From NCBI GenBank assembly GCA_020091685.1, contig CM034606.1:15903695-15967694 (forward strand): 64,000 nt of DNA, given 5' to 3'. Every line of letters begins with the position of its first letter. The stretch's first letter is position 1. Shown one piece after another: positions 34,801-40,689 of this stretch. The notes beneath the pieces are model-generated. The model had not been told where the DNA came from. It made no database searches and saw only the letters and a program-made list of their open reading frames with translations. A program made the translations under genes and the position numbers. The stretch comes from Lutjanus erythropterus. Taxonomy: Eukaryota; Chordata; Actinopteri; Lutjaniformes; Lutjanidae.

Positions 34801-35568
34801 TTAATCAATAATTAAAATAATCAGTTGCAGTGACTCTTGAGGCAAATTGTGATTTTTGATGATGCAGGGCAAAACGAATAAAAAAACTGACTTGACTAAG
34901 TTCTTCCATCCCTGCTGGCAAGAGGGAGGTAGGGCTGCAAATGACGACTATTTTCATTATCATTAGTTGTTTGGTCCATAAAATGTCTAATTTTGTCCAC
35001 AACCCAAGATATTCTGTTTACTGTCATAAATGAGCAAAGAAACCAGAAAATATTCAAAGCATTCACATTTAAGAAGCTGAAATGAAGATAATTTTGACTA
35101 AAATTAAACAAACAGATTGATTATCTTAACAGTTGGTGATTAATTTAATAGCAGACAACTAATCAATTAATCAAAAAAATTGCTCTAATTTCCAGCTTTT
35201 CAGAGAGAATAGTTTATGATTGTCTGTGACTTCTATGATAGTAAACTACATTATTTGGGTTTTGGACTCACAAAACAATACACTTTAAGACATCATCATG
35301 GGCTTCTGGAATTTGCATTGGGAATTTTTAAATATTTGCTTTTGCATTCAATACACCAAACATTAATCAATAATGAAAATATTTGTTTGTTGCAGCGGCC
35401 CTTGAGGCAAAATGTGATTTGTGATACAGGGCAACATAAATAAAAACTGACTTGACTAAGTTCTTCCATCTCTGCTGGAAAGGGTGAGGTACTCACAGGT
35501 TTTTGATGTCTGTAGCTCCTCTGAATGCTTTTCTGGGAATAGACTGGATGAAGTTCTCACTCAGATCT
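660..35568 (-). CDS. slit1: slit1, internal part of gene: 20 exons joined (D1 end to D4 LRRs)
   Basis: Slit proteins are secreted axon-guidance ligands of Robo receptors. They have four LRR domains, then EGF repeats, a laminin G domain and a cystine knot. The twenty exons described below join in frame into 699 codons. All twenty have GT donors and AG acceptors, and LRR exons are 69, 72, 75 or 144 nt, each starting one base before a codon boundary as is typical of Slit genes. The order is D1 (3 LRRs, C-cap), D2 (N-cap, 5 LRRs, C-cap), microexon, D3 (N-cap, 5 LRRs, C-cap), D4 (N-cap, 3 LRRs). Diagnostic stretches ([20 protein letters not shown]) match human SLIT1 from memory better than SLIT2 or SLIT3. 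The segment has neither start nor stop codon because both ends of the gene lie outside the window. No frameshift or in-frame stop is seen, so this looks like a working gene. slit1a versus slit1b is undecided. Confidence 0.95.
836..907 (-). CDS. slit1: slit1 exon E19: D4 leucine-rich repeat 2
   Basis: A 72-nt exon encoding [15 protein letters not shown] then SNMSQLTTL. It carries two potential N-glycosylation sequons (NSS, NMS). Acceptor ctttcag, donor gtaagtcc. It is separated from its neighbours by introns of only 87 and 104 nt. Confidence 0.95.
995..1063 (-). CDS. slit1: slit1 exon E18: D4 leucine-rich repeat 1
   Basis: A 69-nt exon, one codon shorter than standard, as expected at this site. 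It encodes [14 protein letters not shown] then [16 protein letters not shown] is the SLIT1 form (SLIT2 YKHLTLI, SLIT3 LRHLTLI). Acceptor gttcag, donor gtaagttt. Confidence 0.95.
1064..2858 (-). other. slit1: intron between E17 and E18
   Basis: About 1.8 kb of non-coding sequence with TG/CA-rich patches near 2360-2400 and 2540-2570 and a run of 13 G near 2170. The open frames of up to 142 codons here are TG/CA-rich or lack any recognisable domain, and I treat them as chance. Confidence 0.75.
2169..2181 (+). repeat. G13 homopolymer tract
   Basis: An uninterrupted run of G on the plus strand (C on the sense strand of slit1), next to further short G runs. It is unusual in length for this AT-leaning intron. 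Confidence 0.9.
2859..2991 (-). CDS. slit1: slit1 exon E17: D4 N-terminal cap
   Basis: A 133-nt exon encoding [19 protein letters not shown], then [12 protein letters not shown], then [14 protein letters not shown]. This is the LRRNT of D4, with CPSECTC and VVRCSNK motifs and a potential N-glycosylation site (NVT). D4 is the dimerisation domain of Slit. CSNKHL..LPKGIP and the PRPQCP spacing match SLIT1. Acceptor ...cccag, donor gtgagtt. Confidence 0.96.
3036..3947 (+). mobile_element. non-autonomous inverted-repeat element, copy 1
   Basis: It begins CACTTTTAAAAATAA and ends TTATTTTTAAGAGTG, which are imperfect reverse complements of each other. The interior is full of AGAACC and GGTTCT words, including about five tandem units of 54-57 bp (near 3355-3630) that each start TTATATTCCAA and contain TAGAACCCA. 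A second copy in opposite orientation lies at 45200-45865: the start of this copy, through CTTTGGCTTGTCCCCAT, matches the reverse complement of that copy's end, and vice versa. No coding capacity, so a MITE-like DNA element. The target-site duplication is not clear and the superfamily is not assigned. Confidence 0.8.
3355..3630 (+). repeat. 54-57 bp tandem repeat inside the element
   Basis: About five successive units begin TTATATT(C/T)CAAG and contain the paired words TAGAACC and GTTCT...GAGAAC. Each unit can fold on itself because GGTTCT and AGAACC are complementary. Confidence 0.8.
4649..4815 (-). CDS. slit1: slit1 exon E16: D3 C-terminal LRR cap
   Basis: A 167-nt exon encoding [20 protein letters not shown], then [16 protein letters not shown], then [19 protein letters not shown]. 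This is the D3 [20 protein letters not shown] is the SLIT1 form. One oddity is Asn-Ser-Phe-Asn-Cys where the three human paralogues have Asn-Pro-Phe. The donor region holds a direct 9-nt repeat (GTGAGGAAG, then GTGAGGAAC), giving two possible donors 9 nt apart. The downstream one is stronger and gives the conserved FRCEEGQEE reading used here. Confidence 0.95.
4816..5450 (-). other. slit1: intron between E15 and E16
   Basis: AT-rich non-coding sequence. The stretch around 4880-4970 (alternating ATATTG, ATAATACATG) resembles degraded repeat DNA. No gene seen. Confidence 0.65.
5451..5594 (-). CDS. slit1: slit1 exon E15: D3 leucine-rich repeats 4 and 5
   Basis: A 144-nt exon with two LRRs: [24 protein letters not shown] and [43 protein letters not shown] is SLIT1-like (SLIT2: RSNRITCVGNDSF). 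Acceptor ctttag, donor gtaagacc. Confidence 0.95.
5688..5831 (-). CDS. slit1: slit1 exon E14: D3 leucine-rich repeats 2 and 3
   Basis: A 144-nt exon with two LRRs: [24 protein letters not shown] and [36 protein letters not shown] matches SLIT1 closely. Acceptor ccacag, donor gtgagtg. It is flanked by introns of 75 and 93 nt. Confidence 0.95.
5907..5981 (-). CDS. slit1: slit1 exon E13: D3 leucine-rich repeat 1
   Basis: A 75-nt exon, one codon longer than a standard LRR exon, as expected for this position in Slits. It encodes [16 protein letters not shown] then KSLSQLKKI. Acceptor ctctctag, donor gtaagtg. The following intron is only 75 nt. Confidence 0.95.
5982..7273 (-). other. slit1: intron between E12 and E13
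   Basis: About 1.3 kb with A-rich and T-rich runs near 6555-6610 and 6870-6900. I see no repeat family or gene in it. Confidence 0.65.
7274..7418 (-). CDS. slit1: slit1 exon E12: D3 N-terminal cap
   Basis: A 145-nt exon encoding [18 protein letters not shown], then [17 protein letters not shown], then [14 protein letters not shown]. It carries the D3 LRRNT with the CPPKCRC and VDCS motifs. [25 protein letters not shown] is the SLIT1 signature, whereas SLIT2 and SLIT3 read CF.D..CPEKCRCEG. Acceptor ...atcag, donor gtaagg. Confidence 0.96.
8625..8708 (+). repeat. short direct repeat, about 42-bp unit, two copies
   Basis: AAAGTGCCCTCTAGGGTGCC occurs twice in a row, each followed by a similar CC(T)CCAGT(G/A)GA(C/T)AAAA tail and GAT. 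Probably part of an unclassified interspersed repeat. Confidence 0.7.
9387..9439 (+). repeat. (AC)n microsatellite
   Basis: An uninterrupted AC dinucleotide run of about 53 bp, likely length-variable. Confidence 0.95.
10049..10482 (+). mobile_element. MITE with TTATAAC-palindrome interior
   Basis: Terminal inverted repeats AGTGTATTGCTGCCA at the left and TGGCAGCAATACACT at the right bracket 434 bp. The inner flanks also match (CGCCAGAAAA against TTTCTGTCTTGG with a few changes). The interior is built from repeated TTATAACA/TGTTATAA words, often as TGTTATAACAAGA, that can pair with each other many times. No coding capacity. It lies 430 bp downstream of the microexon donor. Superfamily not assigned. 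Confidence 0.8.
10914..10937 (-). CDS. slit1: slit1 exon E11: 24-nt microexon (AKEQYFIP)
   Basis: Between the D2 and D3 exons lies a 24-nt segment with acceptor ccatcacag and donor gtgagtgg. It encodes AKEQYFIP, identical to the octapeptide between D2 and D3 in human SLIT1 and SLIT2. Both borders are phase 1 and the length is a multiple of three, so the exon can be included ([15 protein letters not shown]) or skipped (RCS-GTED) without breaking the frame. A pyrimidine-rich run precedes the acceptor. Inclusion as an optional cassette is known for mammalian Slit genes; its use here is inferred. Confidence 0.95.
10938..11920 (-). other. slit1: intron between E10 and microexon E11
   Basis: About 1 kb, purine-rich on the plus strand (pyrimidine-rich on the sense strand), with a GAAA-repeat patch near 11210-11240. 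Open frames here are low-complexity. No gene seen. Confidence 0.65.
11921..12084 (-). CDS. slit1: slit1 exon E10: D2 C-terminal LRR cap
   Basis: A 164-nt exon encoding [20 protein letters not shown], then [18 protein letters not shown], then [16 protein letters not shown]. This is the LRRCT of D2 with its four cysteines, and one of the most conserved stretches of Slit. It ends in phase 1 (G of an Ala or Gly codon, depending on whether E11 is used). Acceptor ctccag, donor gtaggc, a slightly non-consensus donor. Confidence 0.96.
13711..13738 (+). repeat. (TG)n microsatellite
   Basis: A GT dinucleotide run of about 28 bp, read as CA on the sense strand, 230 bp downstream of the E9 donor. Confidence 0.9.
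13931..13957 (-). repeat. (CA)n tract next to the E9 donor
   Basis: On the transcribed-sense strand this is a CA run beginning about 11 nt after the E9 5' splice site. CA repeats in introns are known binding sites for hnRNP L. Here the site is seen and the effect is inferred. Confidence 0.9.
13969..14112 (-). CDS. slit1: slit1 exon E9: D2 leucine-rich repeats 4 and 5
   Basis: A 144-nt exon holding two LRRs: [24 protein letters not shown] and [24 protein letters not shown]. The fused double-repeat exon is the usual arrangement in vertebrate Slit genes. Against human SLIT1 it reads KIHCVRAN where the human protein has KINCIRPD, a modest local divergence. Acceptor ...ctcag, donor gtgagtca. A (CA)n tract starts about 11 nt into the following intron. 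Confidence 0.95.
14353..14389 (-). repeat. (CA)n tract next to the E8 donor
   Basis: A dinucleotide run of about 36 bp read as CA on the sense strand. It starts about 10 nt downstream of the E8 5' splice site, inside an intron of only 286 nt. Confidence 0.92.
14399..14470 (-). CDS. slit1: slit1 exon E8: D2 leucine-rich repeat 3
   Basis: A 72-nt exon encoding [15 protein letters not shown] then [20 protein letters not shown] matches SLIT1 (SLIT2 has ITELPKSLFEGLF). Acceptor ...tcccag, donor gtaagcac. A long (CA)n tract on the sense strand begins about 10 nt after the donor, which could influence recognition of this exon. Confidence 0.95.
14471..14829 (-). other. slit1: intron between E7 and E8
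   Basis: AT-rich. The words TTTATTGTCCTGAAATTTGTCTT near 14690 resemble the tails of common fish repeats, but I cannot assign a family. Confidence 0.6.
14830..14901 (-). CDS. slit1: slit1 exon E7: D2 leucine-rich repeat 2
   Basis: A 72-nt exon encoding [15 protein letters not shown] then QGLRSLNSL, an almost invariant LRR of D2. Acceptor ...acacag, donor gtaagtggg. Phase 2 to phase 2. Confidence 0.95.
15030..15368 (+). mobile_element. TTAA-flanked MITE, family A, copy 1
   Basis: Begins TTAAAGGGACTG and ends GAACTATCCCCTTAA, so the ends are complementary (AGGGA...TCCCT type) and both carry TTAA. Related copies lie at 40047-40689 and 51195-51449, with a fragment at 16720-16925. Shared internal words include ATCTACTGTAGGTAATACA and AAGTGGCTAAAAT. 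A TTAA target site is typical of piggyBac-type elements. That assignment is inference. Confidence 0.75.
16720..16925 (+). mobile_element. fragment of TTAA family A
   Basis: The stretch around AAACTAA(A/G)CAATGTACTGCTGT, continuing through GGGAGTTGCTG, matches 40170-40440 with substitutions. Neither terminus of the element is present, so this is an internal fragment. Confidence 0.65.
17011..17568 (+). repeat. tandem duplication, about 312-bp unit, two copies
   Basis: Two diverged copies share TGTCAAACTGCC, TCTGGTTTCTATATATTCT, CCACATGGTTCA and GAATAAATATTAATTT at an offset of about 312 bp. The copies differ at many sites and in small gaps, so the duplication is not recent. Confidence 0.8.
18215..18286 (-). 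CDS. slit1: slit1 exon E6: D2 leucine-rich repeat 1
   Basis: A 72-nt exon encoding [15 protein letters not shown] then SPYKKLRRI, the first LRR of the Robo-binding domain. [12 protein letters not shown] is the SLIT1 form of this repeat. Acceptor ctccag, donor gtaagtac. It sits alone between introns of 6.6 kb upstream and 3.3 kb downstream. Confidence 0.95.
19097..20371 (+). repeat. three tandem copies of a unit of about 0.42 kb
   Basis: Copies start at 19097, 19523 and 19940, each with GCCTGTCTGGTTGTCCTA, followed by GACTGGCTGCAG, GTGGTAGTCCAGTGG, GGAATCTAAAGATCATT, ATTATTCTATTA and an end CCTTCAAA(G/T)GAG. The units are 426, 417 and about 430 bp and clearly homologous over their whole length. 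The sequence outside does not continue the pattern. Confidence 0.9.
21206..21227 (+). repeat. (AT)n microsatellite
   Basis: An alternating AT run of about 22 bp. Confidence 0.85.
24931..25078 (-). CDS. slit1: slit1 exon E5: D1-D2 linker and D2 N-terminal cap
   Basis: A 148-nt exon. It begins with a variable linker ([15 protein letters not shown]) that joins D1 to D2. It continues with the D2 [24 protein letters not shown], then [14 protein letters not shown]. The CxxxCxC and [14 protein letters not shown] motifs are highly conserved in vertebrate Slits. D2 is the domain that binds the first immunoglobulin domain of Robo. Acceptor ...ttcag, donor gtaagcac. Confidence 0.95.
25809..25843 (+). 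repeat. (TG)n microsatellite
   Basis: A TG dinucleotide run of about 35 bp. Confidence 0.92.
26366..26850 (+). mobile_element. dispersed repeat family B, copy 1
   Basis: Starts near AAAGGAGCAATATGTACC. It shares ordered blocks with 31524-31900: CTG(T/C)AGTCCAA, AGCCATA(A/G)ATGG, GGAGTTCAGT, GTTGTCAGAG and GTTTCCTTAATCT(C/T)(C/T)GATGACAT. No coding capacity. Class not assigned. Confidence 0.7.
27934..28065 (+). mobile_element. foldback (hairpin) element
   Basis: The left arm includes TTAGACTTTATTAGAGGG, TAATTAGGGACACATTACAA and CA(A/G)AAC(G/T)GTACTGTAA. The right arm reads back the complement: TTACAG/AGTACAGTTCTGTTG, TAATATGTCCCCAATTA and AATAAAGGTCTAA. The two arms of about 60 bp meet at a very short loop near 27992-27996, so the whole is one almost perfect hairpin. 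Likely a MITE of the foldback type. Confidence 0.8.
31298..31461 (-). CDS. slit1: slit1 exon E4: D1 C-terminal LRR cap
   Basis: A 164-nt exon encoding the LRRCT of D1: [16 protein letters not shown], then [16 protein letters not shown], then [17 protein letters not shown]. The four capping cysteines are present in CDC...QC...[12 protein letters not shown] and [11 protein letters not shown] are the clearest SLIT1-type signatures in D1. It ends in phase 1 (first base of a Gly codon completed by E5). Acceptor ...taacag, donor gtaagac. Confidence 0.96.
31462..32707 (-). other. slit1: intron between E3 and E4
   Basis: Contains repeat family B copy 2 directly upstream of E4. The rest (31900-32700) is non-coding, with nothing recognised. 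Confidence 0.65.
31524..31900 (+). mobile_element. dispersed repeat family B, copy 2
   Basis: Same block order as 26366-26850, ending GTTTCCTTAATCTTTGATGACAT. The copy is shorter and diverged. Same orientation as copy 1. Confidence 0.7.
32708..32779 (-). CDS. slit1: slit1 exon E3: D1 leucine-rich repeat
   Basis: A 72-nt exon encoding [15 protein letters not shown] then NHMPKLRT, the last full LRR of D1. IPVSSF is the SLIT1 form (SLIT2 has SVASF, SLIT3 has LVTSF). Acceptor ...tcacag, donor gtaagtc. The final TT is completed by E4 to give Phe. Confidence 0.95.
32780..33949 (-). other. slit1: intron between E2 and E3
   Basis: C-rich and A-rich low-complexity stretches (33180-33270). The segment around 33500-33620 looks like unique, well-ordered sequence with a TGATTAATTGAAT homeodomain-type word. 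No gene. Confidence 0.6.
33950..34021 (-). CDS. slit1: slit1 exon E2: D1 leucine-rich repeat
   Basis: A 72-nt exon encoding [15 protein letters not shown] then RALRGLEVL, one LRR of D1. The RGLEVL ending matches human SLIT1 (SLIT2 and SLIT3 have RDLE). The first base completes the Leu codon left open by E1. Acceptor ...ccgcag, donor gtaagtatc. Confidence 0.95.
34801..34931 (+). repeat. duplicated block of about 130 bp, copy 1
   Basis: Runs from TTAATCAATAAT through CTTGAGGCAAA, CTGACTTGACTAAG and TTCTTCCATC to GAGGTA. It matches 35363-35491 at roughly 80-85 percent by eye. The block consists of a terminal piece of repeat family C plus about 90 bp of unique intron sequence. Confidence 0.8.
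34932..35187 (+). mobile_element. repeat family C (GGGCTGCAA type), copy 1
   Basis: Begins GGGCTGCAAATGACGACTA and ends CAATTAATCAAAAAAATTGC, with ATTTTCATTATCATTAGTTG near the start and the complementary TTAATCAATTGATT pattern near the end. This is the imperfect terminal inverted-repeat layout of a very common fish MITE, a recognition from memory. Other copies are at 58031-58334 and, rearranged, at 37176-38162. Confidence 0.75.
35363..35491 (+). repeat. duplicated block of about 130 bp, copy 2, at the E1 donor
   Basis: Second copy of the 34801-34931 block. It ends with GAGGTA, which on the sense strand is nucleotides 6-11 of the intron after E1, so the copy reaches to within a few bases of the E1 splice donor. 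Confidence 0.8.
35497..35568 (-). CDS. slit1: slit1 exon E1: D1 leucine-rich repeat
   Basis: A 72-nt exon encoding one [18 protein letters not shown], then RGATDIKNL. This is the D1 repeat that reads [15 protein letters not shown] in human SLITs. The acceptor is ...ccacag and the donor is gtgagtacc. It starts in phase 2 and ends two bases into a Leu codon. By comparison with human SLITs it should be about coding exon 5, so roughly four exons with the signal peptide and D1 N-cap are missing upstream. A repeat-derived block ends only a few bases inside the following intron. Confidence 0.95.
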
Positions 35569-37175
35569 CTGTGGAGACAATAAGTAGGCATTAGTTACAC
35601 ATAACTTATCCTCGAGGCTGGCTTGGTTTGGTTTGTTTGGTTCGGCAGGGTGTGTGTTCTTTAGAAAAGTACCCTTTTAGGGAGCAACATTAACACATCC
35701 AACAATTTCCTATGTAAACTTTTGATTTCCAGTGTTTAAAGCATGCTTTTCAACCAGCAGAATTCACACTCTATTCAGCGTCACTCCCTCTTTTACCACA
35801 CTCATCGGTGCAGAACAGAAAGCTGAAGGCAAACTGTTTTCTCTCTCCAACATGTGCCAAAACCCTGAGGTGTGGTACTGCATGGAGAGCTTTGCTCACA
35901 ATGGAGTGGTTATTTTATAGTGGCTGTATTATTCAGTGTTCACTCATGCTATAATTTGTTCTCTGTGGCTGCCTTGACCATGCTCTGGTGAGAGGTGCCC
36001 AGCTCACTGCCTGCGCAGAGACCGAACAAACAGGCAGCAGGGCAGCGACCAATGAGGGGTCCTCCCTGATCCTGTGGGGTGGATTCATTAAGACGCTGCA
36101 GCACAAAGAACATTATCTGTCCAGCGTTTAACGGTGGGTACAAATTAGGCCTTTGAAAAGTGCATGTGTGTGGAAAGTAAGCGCGTGAGAGAGGGGAGGG
36201 TCAGAGAGGAGGGGAGGAATGAGAGTGAGTGAAACACAAGTAGCCATAGTTTTAATTAGCAGAGTCTTTTGTCTGCCGTTTAAATGGCGAGCTAACCTCA
36301 TTCAGAAAGGCTCTGCCCCTCTTCTACACACACACACACCACACAGGGAAACTGTAGGGCGCTGCCAGAGAGGCTCCTGTCTTGAAACACACACACGCAT
36401 GGAAGGCTCCCATAGCTCGGACAGACGTAAACAGAGTACTTATGGTCGCCCATAGAGAGGCTGAAGCCACCGCAGTCTATAAAACTACACAACACAACTG
36501 CTCTCTCGAAGACTTTGATGACTTCTACTTATTTAATGTTAATGTACACCACAGCACGCCATTCCCATGATGCACTCAACAAGTATCCACACTTATAAAA
36601 CCCCGTGGGGTAATGGTACAACGAGTTCTCATGATCGGTCTCACATAGTGTCCCCATTGGGTCATCCTCTCCAGAACTTTCCTCGGAATGAATGTTGCGC
36701 ACACATTGTTTGAACCGAGACACAAAAGAGTGGAGCAAAACACACACCACAGCGGTTGTGTTGTGCAATCTATCTAATGAATGGGTGGTTGTGCCTTTAT
36801 GGTGCCGAAGAAATTAAAACAGCGCTCTGCAGGCCACTGCAAATACACCACAATTAAAAATGGAATTTGCGTGTTTGTTTCTTTCTTGTTTGAATATATT
36901 AAATACAAAACAACTATTGAACTTTTACCAAAATAAAATGATGCATTTTGCTTGAACTTGCATAGTTCGGTGTCTCATGGGATATGATTGCATGTGCACA
37001 ATGACTGTTCCTACAGAGATCAAGTGGAGGGTGGCAGTTGACTCTGGCTCTTTCCCCATCTTTATAGTCTCAACCCATTAGAAGATCACTGTTTATTTAA
37101 AATGGCATGACACTATATTAGAATGGCCATAAAATGCACTTTTATACCTTGGATAGACTAATAAATAAGCACTGT

Positions 37176-38162
37176 AGTGCTACATCGACTAGTTGATTAA
37201 TTGATTAGTCGAAAGGTTTTGTAAGCAAGGAGCTCCAAACATTTTCAGGAGAAGCGCAGTGAAAGGAAGTGAAAAACATTACATTTAAAGGAGATCACAC
37301 AGAAAAAGGTGTGTGCTTTGGTTGAACAGATAATTCAGAGGTACACTACTTTCAGGGAATTGTATTGTTTTTCCCACTTTTGTAGAGTCAGTGGCTAATA
37401 AATGCCTTTGAACTGACCTGTTTTTATGTATGTGATGTACTCTTAAATGATGTCAAACAGCAATATCAGACTATCTTCGCTCAGTGGATGAGTGTCTACA
37501 AGACCAAATAACACAATCATGATCCCATAGAGATCCAGAAAGCAAATCGAGCAAACCTTAGCCAGTAAACTGAGGGGGGCAGCTTTTCCAAGCTTTGCCT
37601 GAGACTCTGAAAACCCTTGGATTAGTCGATCGAAAGAAAATTAGTTGCCAACTATTCAGATGAAAGATTAATCATTTCAGTCATTTTTCAAGCAAAAATG
37701 TCACACATTCTCTGGTCCCAACTTCTTAAATGTGAGGATTTGCTGCTTTTCTTTGTCATTTATGACAGTAAATTAAGAGCCTGTGGGTTTTGGACTGTTG
37801 ATTGGACAAAAGAAGTAATTTGAAGATGTCATTTTGGTAACTGCTAACTGTGCTGTAGCTGTCATTAGCTAGTAAGCTCAGTTGGTCAGTCCCACTGCTA
37901 GTTGTTCAGACACATTCAAAATCAGCAAGTACCAGGTGGCTCGCCACGGGCCCCCAAAATAAGTATTTAAATCATCAAACTAATATCATGAATGTATGAT
38001 GACTAGTTGACTAAAGGCTGGAACTGATGACTACTGGTTGACTAGAAAACTCTTTAGTCAGGGGCTGTCCTAATTTTTTGATATTTTATACATTAAAAGA
38101 TTAATCGAAAAAATATTCAGCAGACTAATCAATAATGAAAATAATCATTAGTTGGAGCCCTA
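37176..38162 (+). mobile_element. repeat family C, rearranged cluster
   Basis: Opens with ATCGACTAGTTGATTAATTG and closes with ATGAAAATAATCATTAGTTGGAGCCC, complementary in style to the family C start. Internal words such as GGGTTTTGGACTGTTGATTGG and ATTAGTCGATCGAAAGAAAA occur more than once with variants, which suggests two or more copies inserted into each other. Confidence 0.6.
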
Positions 38163-40046
38163 AAGCACTCCAATTATCTAAACTGCCTCACATTTCAACA
38201 GCACAGACAGCAGCTTTATCTGGCTCTTATTCTGAACTCACAAAAATGTGACGTGCAAGTACAGATGTGCAACTGAAACACACACATCGCTGGCTTGTGT
38301 TCAAAGAGAACATAAATATTCAACCTAATGGCACATTCTAATTTTATCATCTGAGGTTTTCTGAGTTTTACTTCCTCTGCAGATCTGCATAACATCTGCC
38401 TTCACAGAGATATTCGGTGCAACGGAGTTAGCGGGCAATTTAGTCAATTAAACAACAATAATCTATCTGTTCTGTCAGTCTGCCACGTTCTGCAGGATCA
38501 TATCCCAAACATCAAACCAGCTTCACGTCTCCTCATCAGCGAGCATGGGAGCCAGAACAGTTGTTGTGCTCCCTCCAGCTCCTTTGTTGTTCTCTTGGCA
38601 AAGCAGCCTGAGTGCAGAGTTGAAAGCTGAGTCAGTCTGGCACCCGGGCTATATTGGTGCCTCTTATCAAGGCGGCTCCATGCTAGAGGAATGCTTTTGG
38701 TCTACCTGGCCATGCACTCTATCTGATGACTAATTAGTCCTTTCACCTTCTCCTCACCTTCCCGCAACAAACACACTAACACAAACACACACAGACGCCG
38801 TAGTGCTGTACTGCAGACATTCTGCGAATACTTCTCCCCCCGGACATCTGGGAGGACTAGTGCAGTATGTCTTTGCTGCGTGTGTTCGCTGCCGGGTTAC
38901 AATAAGAAATGATAACAGATTGCTGTGCTAGGATGGCAGTGTTGGAGTGCCGGAGGCTACAGTACAGTAGGTGCAAGGAGACGGAGAAAGACAGAGACAC
39001 AGAGAGATGGAGACAGGCATGGGAAGCAAGATGAGGCAGGATGGCTCTGACAATATGAATACAATGCTACGTGTGTAAGTAGTAAAATGAAAGCTCTAGG
39101 GTGGAATCCGCACACTAAAACCCCCATAATCCTATTAGCACGCTATAACACGATTGGCTGGACTGATCTATATGCTCCCACTTATGGTGCAGTTTGATTG
39201 GATTAGATGGCGAGGTCGTGGGAGGTCGCTTTGTGACTGTAGGTCTGTTCTGGGACAATGTGTGCCCAAAAAAAGCCCTATGACAACCCTGAATGATGCT
39301 ATCTATCGTGCCAGAAAGTCTGCCTTTCTCTCATTTACTTATATTGCTTTTCTCCCTTTTGCCTGGTTTGTTCTCTCCTCTGTCACATATAACAGAATAA
39401 TCACAGTGGTCATGGTTTGGAGTCTGCAGTCTTCTGTGTCCTTTAAGGATTTATCGACGGGTTCGACTCCTACGGGAGCCAGAGCGATATTAAATTTAGC
39501 AACGCTACATTTCTGCATTTACACATTCTTAAAACGGCAAACAGGACATTTCTGTGGGAGACCATGCTGTATTTTACATAGTCTGTGGTTGCCCCTCACT
39601 GGTATTTTCTAAGCTCAGCCCCGACTGCGTGTTGGCTCTGAGATATTTGACATTTCTGATTAGTTTGGAAGCAGATTTTCGGGGAAGCACTGATCCCTTC
39701 AAAAACAGACATGATTATGTGAGAACACTCACCGCAAAGAGGGATATTGGCCACCACGGTCTCCATCGCTAAGTAATGACAGTAAATCTAATGTTTCAGC
39801 CCTTCAGCAAATACCACCACAGTGCATCACTTGAGAGGCAGCCCAAACATAGTTAAAAAACCAAACTGGCATGGCGAGAAATGACAGAAAGATATAAAAC
39901 AGTTTCCTTCCTCTTTGTCCTTTGTTTCTCCAACAAATCGTTCTGCCTTTGAGTGTCTGGCCAATACACATTTTCTGAAATGTGACCTCAACTAACCTCA
40001 GGGTCATCAGATTGTGTAGTGTTGCGGGAGAAGAGAGCAGACAAAG

Positions 40047-40689
40047 TTGAAGGGATGGTTCAGGGTTTTTGATGTGGAGCTGTATGAGGTACTTATCAAT
40101 CATCAGTGTAGTACCTACAGTAGATGCCGATTGGCAAGTCCCCAGTTTGGAGAAGCAGCAAGAACAACAGTGCAGGAAACTAAGCAATGTACTGCTGTGG
40201 TCAGAGACAGCAGCAAAACTTATTTTAGCAACTTAAAAAAGGTCCAAAATCAATAGTTTTAATGTTTGCTATATTTAGAGTACTTTCAGTGTTTTACCTT
40301 GCCATCAGACAGCCTTTTCTGACGGGAAACTGCAGCTATACAAGCCAAATATCGCTCTCTCCAAACCAATCAAACTCCATGGGTGAAACTGGTAATTTTA
40401 CCTTTCAGAACACAGGAGTTGCTGGTCTGTTATTTGGTTTGTGTTATGGTGTGACAATATATCATTTTAAAACACTAAATCACACATAAATGCTTACAAA
40501 AGTTTGGTTTATAATTTTTATATGCTTGGTTTTGATATTTGGCTTATATAATGGCAGTTTCCCGTCCGGAAAAGGTTGTCTGACAGCAGAAAATATTCTT
40601 AATACAGTGTACACCTAAACTGATATTGATATTTTTAGGCAGACCTTTTTAAGTAGCTAAAATTCATATAATCTTAACTGTCCCTTTAA
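40047..40689 (+). mobile_element. TTAA-flanked MITE, family A, copy 2 (longest)
   Basis: Starts TTGAAGGGATGGTTCAGGG and ends AACTGTCCCTTTAA. It shares ACCTACAGTAGATG, CAATGTACTGCTGTGG and TAAACTGATATTGAT with the other copies. The left TTAA is mutated to TTGA. Interior 0.6 kb without coding capacity. Confidence 0.75.

Larger units (their letters stand above)
34022..35496 (-). other. slit1: intron between E1 and E2
   Basis: The 5' half of this intron, on the E1 side, is made of repeat copies (family C at 34932-35187, a reversed piece at 35188-35402) and a duplicated block of about 130 bp. The 3' half, 34022-34660, shows nothing recognisable. Confidence 0.7.

Noticed and set aside
38560-38640. 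Possible missing D1 LRR exon, because of leucine-type codons and a nearby ctcag
   Set aside because: Translation in the expected phase does not give the LxxLxLxxN spacing or any Slit residues.
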